From assembly GCA_031283155.1 (NCBI GenBank), contig JAITCI010000063.1:1-36416 (forward strand): a stretch of 36,416 bases of DNA. Direction: 5' to 3'. Source of the DNA: Spirochaetota bacterium (GTDB taxonomy: Bacteria > Spirochaetota > JAGLSM01 > JAKPMW01). The notes under the pieces are model-generated. The model saw nothing but the letters and a program-made list of their open reading frames with translations. It did no database searches and had not been told where the DNA came from. Positions within the stretch are counted from its first letter, which is position 1. Every line of letters begins with the position of its first letter. This document shows, one piece after another, positions 9,389-19,518 of the stretch. Both the position numbers and the translations under genes were made by a program.

Positions 9389-9799
9389 ATGGCGCGATTT
9401 TATCTCGTCGATGACTCTCTCTTTGTTCTGACACAACTGACGCAGATACTCCAAAAAGGCGGACACCAGGTCGTGGGCAGCGCCCAGAGCGGCGAGGATG
9501 CGCTGCGGTTTCTCGATGAACACGCAGGTACGATAGACGCTATTACGCTCGATATCACCATGCCCGGTTTGGACGGTATGGAAATTCTTGGCAGAATCCA
9601 TCAGGAATGGCCTGCCATCATGCCTCTGATTGTCTCCGGCCTCGCGAAGAGGGATCTTGTGCTGGAGGCAGGCAGGCTTGGTGCCGCCGGCTATCTGATC
9701 AAACCACTTGTTCGCGAGAGGGTACTCGAAAAAATAGCGGAAGTACTCGGTACGCAGACGATTACGGCTGAGTCCGGCTCAAATGGGGAATTGCAATGA
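9389..9799 (+). CDS. CheY-like single-domain response regulator
   Basis: FYLVDDS, AITLDITMPGLDGMEIL (phospho-Asp), PLIVSG, GAAGYLIKPL. Confidence 0.92.
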   Translation: MARFYLVDDSLFVLTQLTQILQKGGHQVVGSAQSGEDALRFLDEHAGTIDAITLDITMPGLDGMEILGRIHQEWPAIMPLIVSGLAKRDLVLEAGRLGAAGYLIKPLVRERVLEKIAEVLGTQTITAESGSNGELQ

Positions 9800-10731
9800 C
9801 CGATTGTGTATTGGCCTTTGATATCGGCGGGAGTAATCTGAAGGCCGGGCTTGTGGATCCGAGCGGCAATATTCTGAAAGAGGATCGGCTGCCGCTTCCC
9901 GAAAATCGTGATCAGGCGCTCGAGGCGCTTATCCATCTTGCGGGCGGATTGGCAAAACAAGGCGAGTGTATCGGGATAGGTATCGGCGCTCCCGGGGTGA
10001 TTGATCACGCCTCCTCTTCCATCGCCGCAGACGCAAATAATCTTCCGCAGCTTGTGGGGGCGCGCTTTGATGAACTCTTCCGTGTCTGGGATGTTCCGGT
10101 TAAGATCGATAACGACGCGAATAACGCCGCGCGCGCTGAGCATCTTTTCGGGGCGGCTCGCGGCAAAAAGAATGTGCTTGTCGTGACTCTCGGCACCGGT
10201 ATTGGCGGCGGACTCATCCTCAATGATACGCTCTATACGGGCGCGAGCGCGTATGCCGGGGAATTCGGGCATATGATTGTGGAGGCGCGCGGGCGGCGAT
10301 GTACCTGCGGGGGCGAAGGCTGCCTCGAGGCGTATGCGGGTGCCTGGGCATTGCGGCTTCGCGCGGAAAGTCTGCGCAAGCGTTTTCCTGAGAGCAGCCT
10401 GACCGGGTTTCCCGATGGCGCAATGGATGTCGCCGATATGGCGGCAGCCGCGCGCTGCGGGGACACTTTGGCATGTGCGCTGATGCGCGAAGCCGGGGAG
10501 ATGCTTGGCGCGGCGCTCGCCTCCGCCGCGAATCTCCTGAATTTTGATGCTGTCGTTATTGGCGGCGGCGTTTCGGCGGCGGGTGATGTGCTTTTTGAGC
10601 CGATGCGCGCAAGTTTTCGCCAAAGAGCCTTGCCAAAAGTCTCGCAGACGTGTACTCTGTTGGAGGCCAGGCTGGGCAATCGCTCGGGACTCGTGGGCGC
10701 GGCGGCGCTTATATATGGGAACACGGAATAA
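9796..10731 (+). CDS. ROK-family sugar kinase (glucokinase-like)
   Basis: LAFDIGGSNLKAGLVD, GIGGGLILND, GEFGHMIVE, zinc motif CTCGGEGCLEAY. Confidence 0.92.
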   Translation: MTDCVLAFDIGGSNLKAGLVDPSGNILKEDRLPLPENRDQALEALIHLAGGLAKQGECIGIGIGAPGVIDHASSSIAADANNLPQLVGARFDELFRVWDVPVKIDNDANNAARAEHLFGAARGKKNVLVVTLGTGIGGGLILNDTLYTGASAYAGEFGHMIVEARGRRCTCGGEGCLEAYAGAWALRLRAESLRKRFPESSLTGFPDGAMDVADMAAAARCGDTLACALMREAGEMLGAALASAANLLNFDAVVIGGGVSAAGDVLFEPMRASFRQRALPKVSQTCTLLEARLGNRSGLVGAAALIYGNTE

Positions 10732-10745
10732 GCGTCCCGCATATT

Positions 10746-10771
10746 CCGGAAGCGCGTATTCCTGCTTCCGG
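10746..10771 (+). other. Intergenic hairpin without T tract
   Basis: CCGGAAGC-GCGTATTCCT-GCTTCCGG perfect 8-bp stem. Confidence 0.6.
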
Positions 10772-10803
10772 CAATGGGTGCCTGAAAAGGATATCTGAAA
10801 AAT

Positions 10804-11622
10804 ATGCGCGTGCGCCCGGTTTTGTACGCTGTTCTGTTCTGCGCCATATTCCTGTGCTTTATCGGATGCAAAACCCAAAGTGAAAAACGTGCCGTAGACA
10901 GCCCAAATCTCTGGGTTATGGAGAAGGGTACGGGGTATGCGCTGGAACTCCAGGCGACAGCGACAATCAACTCGGGAGATCGCCCCTTCCGGCTTTCCGC
11001 GCAGGTGGAACTGTATGCAAAGGCAGACGCGAAAATTACCGCAAAAACAGACAAAGAAGCCGTAATGCGTCTCGTGCTGGCCGAGCGCGAATTCACGGTT
11101 CAGTCGTCGCCTCCGCTTGTACAGGAATGGCTTCAAAAATCCCTTGTCCTTCCCGGCAAAGGAGAGGCTCTGGATCTTCATTTTGAACCGATCCATGGAC
11201 GTTTACGCTCTTATAAGTACCGCAGCGCAAAAGGAGAATACAGTTCCGCTATGGCGGATTTTGGTTCGCTTCTTGCGTTTCCGAATCTCAGAGTTCTCAC
11301 GCAGCCATTTCCGGCGGTTTATGTACAGATGCTCGGAAATACGCGCATCAGTATAACCGGGCGCGATATTGATCAGAGCGCAAGCATGGCCGCAAACGCC
11401 TATGTACTCACAAACGCGATCAGGATCGAGAGCGACGATGGGCGCGGCGCGCGCGGCAGGATGGCGGCGTACCAGGCATTTCATCTTCAGCCCGGGCGGG
11501 TCCTCGCGGCCTGGGGCAATGCCGATTTTGATACCCGAACCGCGCTTCCGGGTATGGGGCTGCAAACGGTTATTCCGCTTTCATGGCATATCGAGTATGT
11601 CTGCCGCTATACAAAACTCTGA
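10804..11622 (+). CDS. Hypothetical lipoprotein
   Basis: Signal peptide with lipobox (FLCFIGCK); no family recognised. Confidence 0.75.
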   Translation: MRVRPVLYAVLFCAIFLCFIGCKTQSEKRAVDSPNLWVMEKGTGYALELQATATINSGDRPFRLSAQVELYAKADAKITAKTDKEAVMRLVLAEREFTVQSSPPLVQEWLQKSLVLPGKGEALDLHFEPIHGRLRSYKYRSAKGEYSSAMADFGSLLAFPNLRVLTQPFPAVYVQMLGNTRISITGRDIDQSASMAANAYVLTNAIRIESDDGRGARGRMAAYQAFHLQPGRVLAAWGNADFDTRTALPGMGLQTVIPLSWHIEYVCRYTKL

Positions 11623-12634
11623 AAATATCAACGGTTGGCTCAAACTCTGCGGTCAACATAGCGGGCTGGGCGCGCGCTTTGGGGAAACGCCCCCCTCCAG
11701 GCCGGAGCTTTTGCGCTACGAGGCGCATATCTATCCGGGCTGCCGTGCCATTTTTGCGGATATCGCGCCCCGGCAGGGGGAACTTTGCGGCGAATTGCTC
11801 GGGAGGCGGTTCATCACCCCCGATATGGCGCTTGCGCTTATCGGCGCGGGATTGGCTGCGCTCTCGGAGCTGGCGCTTCCCTGGCAGAAGGAGATTCGTG
11901 AAGCGCGCAAGAGGCAAGGGGCTGCCGACGCGCTCTGGGTGCAGCGGACGCTTGCGATCCTTGACGCGAATATCCGCAGCCGTATCTGGCGCGAGGCTTC
12001 GCTGCCCGGTGTTCTTGTCCCGCTGCGGTCGCTCGCCGACTCGGTTTTGGCGTATTGTCTGGATGATTGGCTGCAAAGCGAGGCACCCCAAAAATGGGTG
12101 CGGCACCTTGCGTCTATCCGGGATCCGTACGGCTCCGCCGAACTTTGGGCTCGCGCAAGCCATAAACTTCCCAAAGAAGACCGGGATTTAATTTTGGCGC
12201 ACCGCTCCGCGCGTTTTCGGAAACTCTTTGAACAGGAAGCTGGTCTCCTCAAGGGGCAGGCAGAACCGCGCATGATACGCGAAGCATGGAATACCATTAT
12301 CCATGAAAATCTGGTTCCGCTTGAGCGCAAAAACGGGTGGGATATAGTGCGCGTGATTGATCAACTGCGCGAAGATGGATTGCTTGCAAGGCAGCTCCTT
12401 CGCATCAATTTCTGTGAACTTGCGCATCTCTCGACTCTGCTTCCGAAATCCGTAAAGGGATTGACGCTCGCGGAACTGCCGCGAACCCTGCAGGATGCGC
12501 TCGCGGCCTGGGCGTCCGGAGAACTGATTGCCGATTTTCTGATCACAAAAGCGCGCGCGCAGCAGGTTCAGGAATATTTCATCCGCGACGCGCTCTTTGT
12601 GTTTATAATAGCGGATTATCTGATTAAAAATTGA
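11597..12634 (+). CDS. Hypothetical protein, predominantly helical
   Basis: Long ORF in frame with ATG at 11597, 26-nt overlap with the upstream lipoprotein gene. No family recognised. Confidence 0.7.
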   Translation: MSAAIQNSENINGWLKLCGQHSGLGARFGETPPSRPELLRYEAHIYPGCRAIFADIAPRQGELCGELLGRRFITPDMALALIGAGLAALSELALPWQKEIREARKRQGAADALWVQRTLAILDANIRSRIWREASLPGVLVPLRSLADSVLAYCLDDWLQSEAPQKWVRHLASIRDPYGSAELWARASHKLPKEDRDLILAHRSARFRKLFEQEAGLLKGQAEPRMIREAWNTIIHENLVPLERKNGWDIVRVIDQLREDGLLARQLLRINFCELAHLSTLLPKSVKGLTLAELPRTLQDALAAWASGELIADFLITKARAQQVQEYFIRDALFVFIIADYLIKN

Positions 12635-13580
12635 TCTCCAGCCCCTCATAGGCGGGGATGAGTTCCATGGAGTGGTTTCCTTTAACGAGATCGTAATACC
12701 GGATGGCATCGTCGTGGATATCAGCCAGATGCGCGTCATTATATCCCGGCTCATGGTGAAAAAAAACGAGTCTCTTTATCCGGCTCTTGATGGCAATATC
12801 AATGGCGGAATTTGCCGAGGAGTGCCCCCAGTTGAGTTTCTCAAAGGTTTCCTTTGCGGTATATTGCGCGTCGCAGATGAGGACGTCCGCCGCATGAAAG
12901 AAATCGATGCAGGTTCGGATGAAATCAGGACTCTGATTGTTAAACTCGGTATCCGTGGCATACACCAGGCTTTTCTCCCCATATTCGATGCGATACGCAA
13001 AGGAGCGGCCGGGATGTTTGAGTTCAAGCGCGCGGACGCGAAAATTCCGGATGTGAGAAATCTTGTTGAGCTGAAATTTATGAAAAAGGAATTTTGCGCC
13101 CATTTCTGTCAGAGTGATCGGGAAATAGGGCGCATTCTGCTGTCGTTTTAATCTGGCAGCGAGATGCTCTGTCGGGGAATAAATATGTATGGTATTCCCA
13201 TCGAGATACGCGGGAATAAAAAAAGGCAGTCCCTGGATATGATCCCAATGCGTGTGGCTCAAAAAAATATAAAGTTCATTGCTGTCATATCCGAAATCCT
13301 TCATAATCAGATCCCGTCCCAGATGGCGAAGCCCGCTGCCCATATCAAAAATGACATGAACGCCCTCGATATTGAGATAGACGCAGGATGTATTCCCTCC
13401 ATAAGAGCTTCGCAGCGCAAAGGGGAGGGAGTGTATGAAATTCTCCCGCGCTTCCATGGTGGAAAGATCAGATTTTTCTGCGGCTGCCCTTGCGAGTATC
13501 TCCCGAATCTTTTTTTCATACTCTTCATTCAGCGGCGGTGTCGGAATGGATCCTCGGACGCCATAGAATTGCAGATACAT
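12624..13580 (-). CDS. MBL-fold metallo-hydrolase (phosphoribosyl cyclic phosphodiesterase-like)
   Basis: GVRGSIP, SSYGGNTSC, LSHTHWDHIQGLPFF, YATDTE, GHSSANSAIDIA. Confidence 0.88.
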   Translation of the reverse strand: MYLQFYGVRGSIPTPPLNEEYEKKIREILARAAAEKSDLSTMEARENFIHSLPFALRSSYGGNTSCVYLNIEGVHVIFDMGSGLRHLGRDLIMKDFGYDSNELYIFLSHTHWDHIQGLPFFIPAYLDGNTIHIYSPTEHLAARLKRQQNAPYFPITLTEMGAKFLFHKFQLNKISHIRNFRVRALELKHPGRSFAYRIEYGEKSLVYATDTEFNNQSPDFIRTCIDFFHAADVLICDAQYTAKETFEKLNWGHSSANSAIDIAIKSRIKRLVFFHHEPGYNDAHLADIHDDAIRYYDLVKGNHSMELIPAYEGLEINF

Positions 13581-13664
13581 AAAGGGGCAATCCTTTATAT
13601 CGGATGGATTTTTGCATAAATCCGCACGTCCAGTATAGGCGGTCTTTATTGATCCGCCAAGAGA

Positions 13665-13697
13665 ATAAAAAACCTGCGCCCCAAAACGGGACGCAGG
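13665..13697 (-). terminator. Rho-independent terminator of the OMP gene (minus strand)
   Basis: Minus strand CCTGCGTCCCG-TTTT-GGGGCGCAGG followed by TTTTTT. Confidence 0.85.
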
Positions 13698-13720
13698 CCG
13701 TGTACAAAAGATTTGCCTGA

Positions 13721-14440
13721 TCAGAGTCTGCAGGAGACCCCGGCGCCGAATTGCCTCGAGGTTTCAAAAGCGTCGTAGAGACCGGCGGATATGTTCAGCT
13801 TGCTGTCAAGGATCGAAAATCGAAGCGCAATATTCCCGTAGGCATGGCCTGCGCCCGCCATGTTAAAGCGATGGCTGAAGTTGGAAAGGTCGGCGTCGAT
13901 GAAGATGATATTTTTAAGGATCATCCTGGAAATTCCAACAAAGAAGTTAATGTGAGAATCCAGACCAAAGGTGTAGCCCACTCCCCAGTTAAACTGGAAG
14001 CCGGAGATAAAGAAGGTATTCGCAATATAAGGCGCAAAACCAACCGAGCCGGGATCGTTTAATGAATCGGCGTCGTCTCCAAGAGCCAGGTCAAAATTGA
14101 TTCCGATAGCCCAGGCGTCCTGACCGTTATTCGCGCCGGAAAAGCGATATTTAAGACGTCCATGCAGGAATGGATCTGCATTCGAATCATCGAGTTCAAA
14201 GCCAGCCGCAAGCTCAAGCCTTTCGGTAATGCCAAAACCGCCCGAAAGCGCAAGTGTTGACGGATTGACCCACCAGAAGCCCAGATCAATATGCTTGTCG
14301 GGAATCGTATAGGCGGACGGGGTGGTAATGATGCCCGTGCCTCCCGCTATGGTCGGGGTTGTCCCGGCTGCGGGTGCCGCAAAGGCAGGCACTCCGAAAA
14401 GAACCAGCAGCGCGCCTAGTGCAGCTATGTGTTTTTTCAT
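13721..14440 (-). CDS. Outer-membrane beta-barrel-like protein
   Basis: Sec signal MKKHIAALGALLVLFGVPAFAA; alternating amphipathic strands; aromatic-rich. ATG at 14440 preceded by GGAGGAAACC. Confidence 0.7.
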   Translation of the reverse strand: MKKHIAALGALLVLFGVPAFAAPAAGTTPTIAGGTGIITTPSAYTIPDKHIDLGFWWVNPSTLALSGGFGITERLELAAGFELDDSNADPFLHGRLKYRFSGANNGQDAWAIGINFDLALGDDADSLNDPGSVGFAPYIANTFFISGFQFNWGVGYTFGLDSHINFFVGISRMILKNIIFIDADLSNFSHRFNMAGAGHAYGNIALRFSILDSKLNISAGLYDAFETSRQFGAGVSCRL

Positions 14441-14603
14441 GGTTTCCTCCAAAAAAGTATAGTTGTTTCCTCTCCCGCGTATTTTCTGAAGCCTGCGGGA
14501 GGGAATAAGCAAAGAGGGCGCTCTTTTGAAAAAGCAACAGCGAGGGCAGCCTCTTTGTTTGCATTACGACACCAATATTATGCGCATTTGTCCCGTGAAA
14601 AGC

Positions 14604-14632
14604 TTGCTTTTTTTTCGCGCGCGCATTATATT
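14604..14632 (+). promoter_or_regulatory. Candidate sigma-70-type promoter for the STAS gene
   Basis: TTGCTT - 17 nt - TATATT. Confidence 0.5.
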
Positions 14633-14641
14633 CGTTTCGTC

Positions 14642-15001
14642 ATGGATATGAAGTTTGAACTCGAAATAACCACACACTCTTCGCGATCTGTGATTGCCCT
14701 TGTGGGCGATATTAGCGCGGACGCCGGTACCAGAATTCGGGATGCCTATGATCAGGTATGCAGGGAGCGTCCCAACGCAATCATCTTCGATTTTGCCGAG
14801 GTGCGCTATATCAATTCCGAGGGCGTCGCTATTTTCTTTTCGCTTGCGCGAAACATGACCGAAACTTCACCGAAAATGGTTTTCGCGGCGCTTAATCCCA
14901 ATATGCAAAGTATCATCAAAATCGTCGGGTTAACCGATTTTGTACACATGGTCAGCGACGTGGATGCCTGGCTTAAGGAAAGCGAGCAGAAGCAATCCTG
15001 A
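14642..15001 (+). CDS. STAS-domain protein (anti-sigma factor antagonist-like)
   Basis: VIALVGDISADAGTRIRDAYDQV...NAIIFDFAEVRYINSEGVAIFFSL; conserved Ser in YINSEG. Confidence 0.9.
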   Translation: MDMKFELEITTHSSRSVIALVGDISADAGTRIRDAYDQVCRERPNAIIFDFAEVRYINSEGVAIFFSLARNMTETSPKMVFAALNPNMQSIIKIVGLTDFVHMVSDVDAWLKESEQKQS

Positions 15002-15072
15002 TCATTGGTTTTTGTCTATCGCGCACAGGACGCAACCTCCTGTTGCTGCGCGACATGACGACATCGTGTCGT

Positions 15073-15143
15073 CAGCCGGGGAAGGATTCGAACCCTCAAT
15101 AACGGGACCAAAACCCGCTGTGTTGCCCTTACACCACCCGGCT
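15073..15143 (-). tRNA. tRNA-Gln (anticodon UUG)
   Basis: Minus strand acceptor AGCCGGG/CCCGGCT; anticodon arm GCGGG-TTTTGGT-CCCGT; T loop TTCGAAT. Confidence 0.93.
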
Positions 15144-15262
15144 TTTCGTTTGTGCGATAGGCGTACTCCGCTAAAATACTTCCATACCTGAATCAGGGTC
15201 AATGCTCTTGCGTGTGCTCGGTTTCGCAGATCTTCGGAGATGATTTTGAGTAGATTCATTGT

Positions 15263-16852
15263 ATGCGAGTTTTCACCGGAATGTTTTTCAGCAAGCTGCG
15301 CGCTCCGGAGTATGCGCGCCGCGCGCTTTGGATGATAATGGTATTTTGCATGGGGATGAGTCTTGCCCCGGGTCAGGCGTCTGCCGCGCCCTCGTTTCCC
15401 GACAATCTCAAGGCTCTGTACAGTGCGGATGATTTTCGGATGCGCAGCGCCGCAGCCACCGGAGATATCCGTTTTATCGAAAAGCAGTTAGCCGCCAAAA
15501 AGAGCATCGATGGCCGTCTGGCTCTGCTTGAATTTTACCGGCGCTGCGATCTCCCCCTCGATATGCGCCGTACAGCGCTGGAATTGCGGACGCTGCTGCA
15601 CAAAGAGCCGACCAGGGCATGGAATACGGGCAGGCTCTGGAATATACTCGCGAAAAGCCATGAGTATCTCGGCGAGTGGAGCGAGGCTCTGCGGGCATAC
15701 AGGCGCAGCCTGCATTTTGAGGATACCGCCGCGATCCGCGAACGAATCATGGAAATGGAACTCGCGCTTGGTCATATTGAGGCGAGTGAAGACGCCTGCC
15801 GCGCGTGGCTGGACGCGCGTACGCGAAGTGATACCCACTCGAGCACAGGGCGGGGACACAGCGAGGTCAATGAGAATCTTCGCCGACGGGAACTTGCGCG
15901 CCTCTTTGAGCGGCTCGGCATGAAAAATGTCGCCGCCGAAACCTATGCCCGCGCCGCAGAAGCCATGCCTCTTGAACCTGCCACCCTGTATGGATATCTC
16001 CGCTGCGAGACAAGCGCGCTGCGGCGTGTCAATGTGTGCGCGCGGATCCTCGAGAGAGACGGGTACAAGCTCAATACCGTGGCGCAAACCGTTGAGCTTT
16101 TTATATCCCAGGGGCGGGCGCCGGAGGCAAGTCGGCTGCTTGATCGTATGGCATCGTTTTTTACGATGAAGAAGAGTCCGTATTGGGCGCTCCTTGTGGC
16201 GCGGGCGTATACCGCTGCGGGCGAGTGGGAGAAGGCGGCCGGCGCATTCAGGCAGGCGCGGCTCTGGCGGCCAAACGCGCCCGAAGAAGAGCGCGCCTAT
16301 TTTCTGACGCATGAGGCGGATCTCCTGGCGCGCCTCGGGAGGACGAGCGCGGTCGAGGCGCTTCTTTGCGAATTGCAGAACCCTGTTTGGGAAGAGGCCG
16401 TTTTTTTTGTGCGCCTCCGGCTTCTGCGCGCGATGGAAACGGAGGCGGGTACGAATATGATTGCGGTCTATGCCTCCGCGCCTGACGGAAGCTGGAAAAA
16501 TCTCTCGACGGATTTTATGGCTAAATTATCGGACAGGCTTCCGCATCCTTCCGATTACGCCTTTATGGAGAAGCTCTGGGATCGCGTCCTGGGAAAAGAG
16601 CGCGATCCCATCGCGGTATATGAGGCAGGGCGCTATTATCTTGGCGCGGGCAGGCCGGACAAGGCATACCCTCTTTTTATGGAAGCGCGCATGGGTATGC
16701 GCGGCTTTGGGGGGCTCTTGCCGTATCTCTCCATCACGGCGGATCGGCTCGGGCGCGCGAAGGAGGCGGAGGAATACCGCTCTCAGGGCTGCTATCTCTT
16801 TGGGCGCGCTTCCTGGCTGGAACGCTGCGCGGCGATTTTAGCCCGAATCTGA
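15263..16852 (+). CDS. TPR-repeat exported protein
   Basis: Signal-like N-terminus ending ASAAP; repeated units such as WNILAKSHEYLGEWSEALRAYRRSLHF and ARAYTAAGEWEKAAGAFRQARLW. Confidence 0.8.
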   Translation: MRVFTGMFFSKLRAPEYARRALWMIMVFCMGMSLAPGQASAAPSFPDNLKALYSADDFRMRSAAATGDIRFIEKQLAAKKSIDGRLALLEFYRRCDLPLDMRRTALELRTLLHKEPTRAWNTGRLWNILAKSHEYLGEWSEALRAYRRSLHFEDTAAIRERIMEMELALGHIEASEDACRAWLDARTRSDTHSSTGRGHSEVNENLRRRELARLFERLGMKNVAAETYARAAEAMPLEPATLYGYLRCETSALRRVNVCARILERDGYKLNTVAQTVELFISQGRAPEASRLLDRMASFFTMKKSPYWALLVARAYTAAGEWEKAAGAFRQARLWRPNAPEEERAYFLTHEADLLARLGRTSAVEALLCELQNPVWEEAVFFVRLRLLRAMETEAGTNMIAVYASAPDGSWKNLSTDFMAKLSDRLPHPSDYAFMEKLWDRVLGKERDPIAVYEAGRYYLGAGRPDKAYPLFMEARMGMRGFGGLLPYLSITADRLGRAKEAEEYRSQGCYLFGRASWLERCAAILARI

Positions 16853-16914
16853 AATTGCCGCCGCAAATTTTTGAGTACATTTATGGCTGTCGCAATTTTA
16901 TAATGGAGCGCGGT

Positions 16915-17496
16915 ATGGAAAAGGCAAATAAACTCGGAGACAAGGTGCGGAGCGTCCGTGAACTCAAAAATTTCGGCGTTGATGAACTCGCGAAGGAAAG
17001 CGGGATAAGCGCGGAATTGATCGCGAGCATCGAAGCGGGCGACCTGGTGCCTTCGCTCACGCCGCTCATCAAGCTCGCGCGGACGCTCGGGGTGCGTCTC
17101 GGGACTTTCCTGGACGATCAGGAGATCACGGGGCCGGTGGTCACGCGCAAGGGCGCTCTTCGCGCGGCGCGCGTGGTGCGGGTCGCCGAGGGCAGGACAC
17201 AGGAAAAAACCGAGCTGGATTTTTTCTCGCTCGCGCACGACAAGAGCGGGCGGCACATGGAGCCGTTTATGATCGAGATCGATCCCGCGTCGGCGGAGCA
17301 TATCAAGCTCTCTTCGCACGAGGGGGAGGAGTTCATCCATGTGCTTGAGGGGCAGGTTGAGATTCAATACGGCAGGAATGCGTATCTGCTGGACACGGGC
17401 GACAGCATTTACTACGATTCTGTCGTGAATCATCACGTCCATAGCGCCGACGGCAAGCCTGCGCGGATCCTGGCCGTCGTTTACGCGCCATTTTAA
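16915..17496 (+). CDS. XRE-family HTH plus cupin transcriptional regulator
   Basis: HTH ([38 protein letters not shown]) plus cupin ([18 protein letters not shown]...[16 protein letters not shown]). Alternative ATG at 16903. Confidence 0.9.
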   Translation: MEKANKLGDKVRSVRELKNFGVDELAKESGISAELIASIEAGDLVPSLTPLIKLARTLGVRLGTFLDDQEITGPVVTRKGALRAARVVRVAEGRTQEKTELDFFSLAHDKSGRHMEPFMIEIDPASAEHIKLSSHEGEEFIHVLEGQVEIQYGRNAYLLDTGDSIYYDSVVNHHVHSADGKPARILAVVYAPF

Positions 17497-17510
17497 TCAG
17501 AGAGTTTCCC

Positions 17511-19163
17511 ATGGAATTGATAGAGAAAACAGTCGGAGAGGTCTTTGCGGATTGTGTGCGCGCGCATCCCGACCGCGAATTTGTGATCTATGCCGACCGC
17601 AATCTGCGTTTTACCTACGCGGAATTCAGGGAGCGCGTGGATAATCTCGCGCGCGGGCTTCTGGCCATCGGCATGAAAAAGGGCGATCATCTGGGCGTGT
17701 GGGCGACCAACGTGCCGGATTGGCTCACCTTCCTGTTCGCCACGGCGGAGATCGGCGTGGTTCTGGTAACGGTCAACACCAATTACCGCACCCACGAACT
17801 CGAGTACCTTATTGAGCAAAGCGACATCACCACGCTTTGCCTTGTTGACGGTTTTCGCGATAACGATTATATCGCGATGGTCAATGAACTCATCCCCGAA
17901 TTGAAGGATTGCGCGCGCGGACGCCTGAAGAGCGCGCGTTTCCCCTTCCTGAAAAACGTGGTATATATTGGGCAGCAAAAGCATCGCGGGATGTTCAGCG
18001 TCCCCGAACTCCTGCTCGTAGGGCAGCAGATGGGCGATGAGGAACTTGCCGAGGCGCACAAGACTCTGGACAGGCATGACGTGATCAATATGCAGTATAC
18101 CTCGGGCACGACCGGTTTCCCCAAGGGGGTTATGCTGACGCATCGGAATATTCTGAACAACGGATTTTCCATCGGCGAGTGCCAGCGGTTTACCGGCGCG
18201 GAGCGGGTTTGCCTTCCCGTTCCCTACTTCCACTGCTTTGGGCTTGTGCTCGGGATCATGGCTATCTTAACCCACGGCGCCACCATTGTCGGTGTTGAAA
18301 CCTTCGATCCACTTGTGGTACTCGCCTCGATCCAAAAGGAACGCTGCACCGCGGTCTACGGCGTCCCAACCATGTTCATCATGGAACTGAACCATCCGAT
18401 GTTCTCCATGTTCGATACCTCCAGCCTGCGCACCGGCATCATGGCCGGCTCCCCCTGTCCGGCCGAGGTTATGAAGGAAGTCATGGAAAAGATGCACTGC
18501 CGCGATATCACCATCGCCTACGGCCTGACCGAGTCCTCGCCCGTGATGACGCAAACCCGCACCGATGATCCGATAGAGGTGCGCGTGAATACCGTCGGGA
18601 GCGCGCTCCCCGCGATTGAGGTAAGCATACGCGATCCCGAAACCAATCTGGAATGCGCGCTTAACGTGCAGGGAGAGATCTGCTGCCGAGGCTATAATTC
18701 CATGAAGGGATATTACAAAATGCCCGAGATGACGGCGAAGATCATCGACAGCGAGGGCTGGCTGCACTCGGGCGATCTGGGCGAGAAGGACGCGAACGGC
18801 AATTACCGCGTTACCGGGCGCATCAAGGACATGATCATCCGCGGCGGCGAAAACGTCTATCCGCGCGAGATCGAGGAGTTTTTATACGGCATGAGCGGCG
18901 TCCAGGACGTGCAGGTGGTGGGCGTGCCGAGCGCGAAGTACGGCGAGGAGGTGGGCGCGTTTATCATTCCCAGGGAGGGTGTGTTCCTTGCGGAGGAGGC
19001 GGTCAACGATTTCTGCCACGGCAGGATATCGCGTCATAAGATTCCCAAATATATTTTTATCGTGAAGGAATTTCCGATGACCGTGAGCGGCAAGATCCAG
19101 AAGTACAGACTGCGCGAGATGAGTCTGGAACTCCTGAAAGAGCGCGGCATTGAGCCGAGTTAA
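17511..19163 (+). CDS. AMP-dependent synthetase/acyl-CoA ligase
   Basis: [73 protein letters not shown]. Confidence 0.93.
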   Translation: MELIEKTVGEVFADCVRAHPDREFVIYADRNLRFTYAEFRERVDNLARGLLAIGMKKGDHLGVWATNVPDWLTFLFATAEIGVVLVTVNTNYRTHELEYLIEQSDITTLCLVDGFRDNDYIAMVNELIPELKDCARGRLKSARFPFLKNVVYIGQQKHRGMFSVPELLLVGQQMGDEELAEAHKTLDRHDVINMQYTSGTTGFPKGVMLTHRNILNNGFSIGECQRFTGAERVCLPVPYFHCFGLVLGIMAILTHGATIVGVETFDPLVVLASIQKERCTAVYGVPTMFIMELNHPMFSMFDTSSLRTGIMAGSPCPAEVMKEVMEKMHCRDITIAYGLTESSPVMTQTRTDDPIEVRVNTVGSALPAIEVSIRDPETNLECALNVQGEICCRGYNSMKGYYKMPEMTAKIIDSEGWLHSGDLGEKDANGNYRVTGRIKDMIIRGGENVYPREIEEFLYGMSGVQDVQVVGVPSAKYGEEVGAFIIPREGVFLAEEAVNDFCHGRISRHKIPKYIFIVKEFPMTVSGKIQKYRLREMSLELLKERGIEPS

Positions 19164-19193
19164 TGCCAAGTGTTCCGTTTTTGTTTTTTGGGA

Positions 19194-19229
19194 GGGGGTT
19201 CCAGCGTATCTCAGCAGGAGCATTTTTCC
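19194..19229 (+). repeat. Dispersed ~36-bp repeat, copy A
   Basis: GGGGGTTCCAGCGTATCTCAGCAGGAGCATTTTTCC; one mismatch to copy B at 32336. Confidence 0.85.
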
Positions 19230-19266
19230 GGCTAATTTCCGTTTGCGGGTGCTATCTTTATAATCA

Positions 19267-19338
19267 CGGGATGTAGCGCAGGGGTAGCGCACAACGTTCG
19301 GGACGTTGGGGTCGCTGGTTCAAATCCAGTCATCCCGA
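19267..19338 (+). tRNA. tRNA-Pro (anticodon CGG)
   Basis: Acceptor CGGGATG/CATCCCG; anticodon arm CAACG-TTCGGGA-CGTTG; T arm GCTGG-TTCAAAT-CCAGT. Confidence 0.94.
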
Positions 19339-19341
19339 AAT

Positions 19342-19412
19342 CCGGATGTTTTCCTCAGTATATGCCATCGGCTTCGCCGCTGATGACATACTTCGGAAAA
19401 CATCCGGTTTTT
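19342..19412 (+). terminator. Long hairpin with T tract after tRNA-Pro
   Basis: CCGGATGTTTTCC...GGAAAACATCCGG (13 bp perfect outer stem), further inner pairing around GGC-TTC-GCC, then TTTTT. Confidence 0.75.
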
Positions 19413-19518
19413 GCATATTCAGATGCAAAAGAGGGTAAAAATGGGTATTTCGCTTACAGGAAGGTTTTTTGATCTGCTCCGTTCGGCGCTTACCCATGAA
19501 TCCAAACGGAGGCGAGCG

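Noticed and set aside
9691-11196. 501-aa minus-strand ORF
   Set aside because: Antisense to the CheY-like, ROK and lipoprotein genes. Long shadow ORFs are expected in GC-rich DNA, and it shows no domain logic.
14940-15259. ORFs containing AGEGFEPSITGPKPAVLPLHHPAF / GWCKGNTAGFGPVIEGSNPSPADD
   Set aside because: These are translations of the tRNA-Gln gene on both strands.
16871-16904. TTGAGT...TATAAT promoter upstream of the XRE-cupin gene
   Set aside because: Spacing is 22 nt, too long for a standard sigma-70 promoter. Only the -10-like element is plausible, so it was not listed as a feature.
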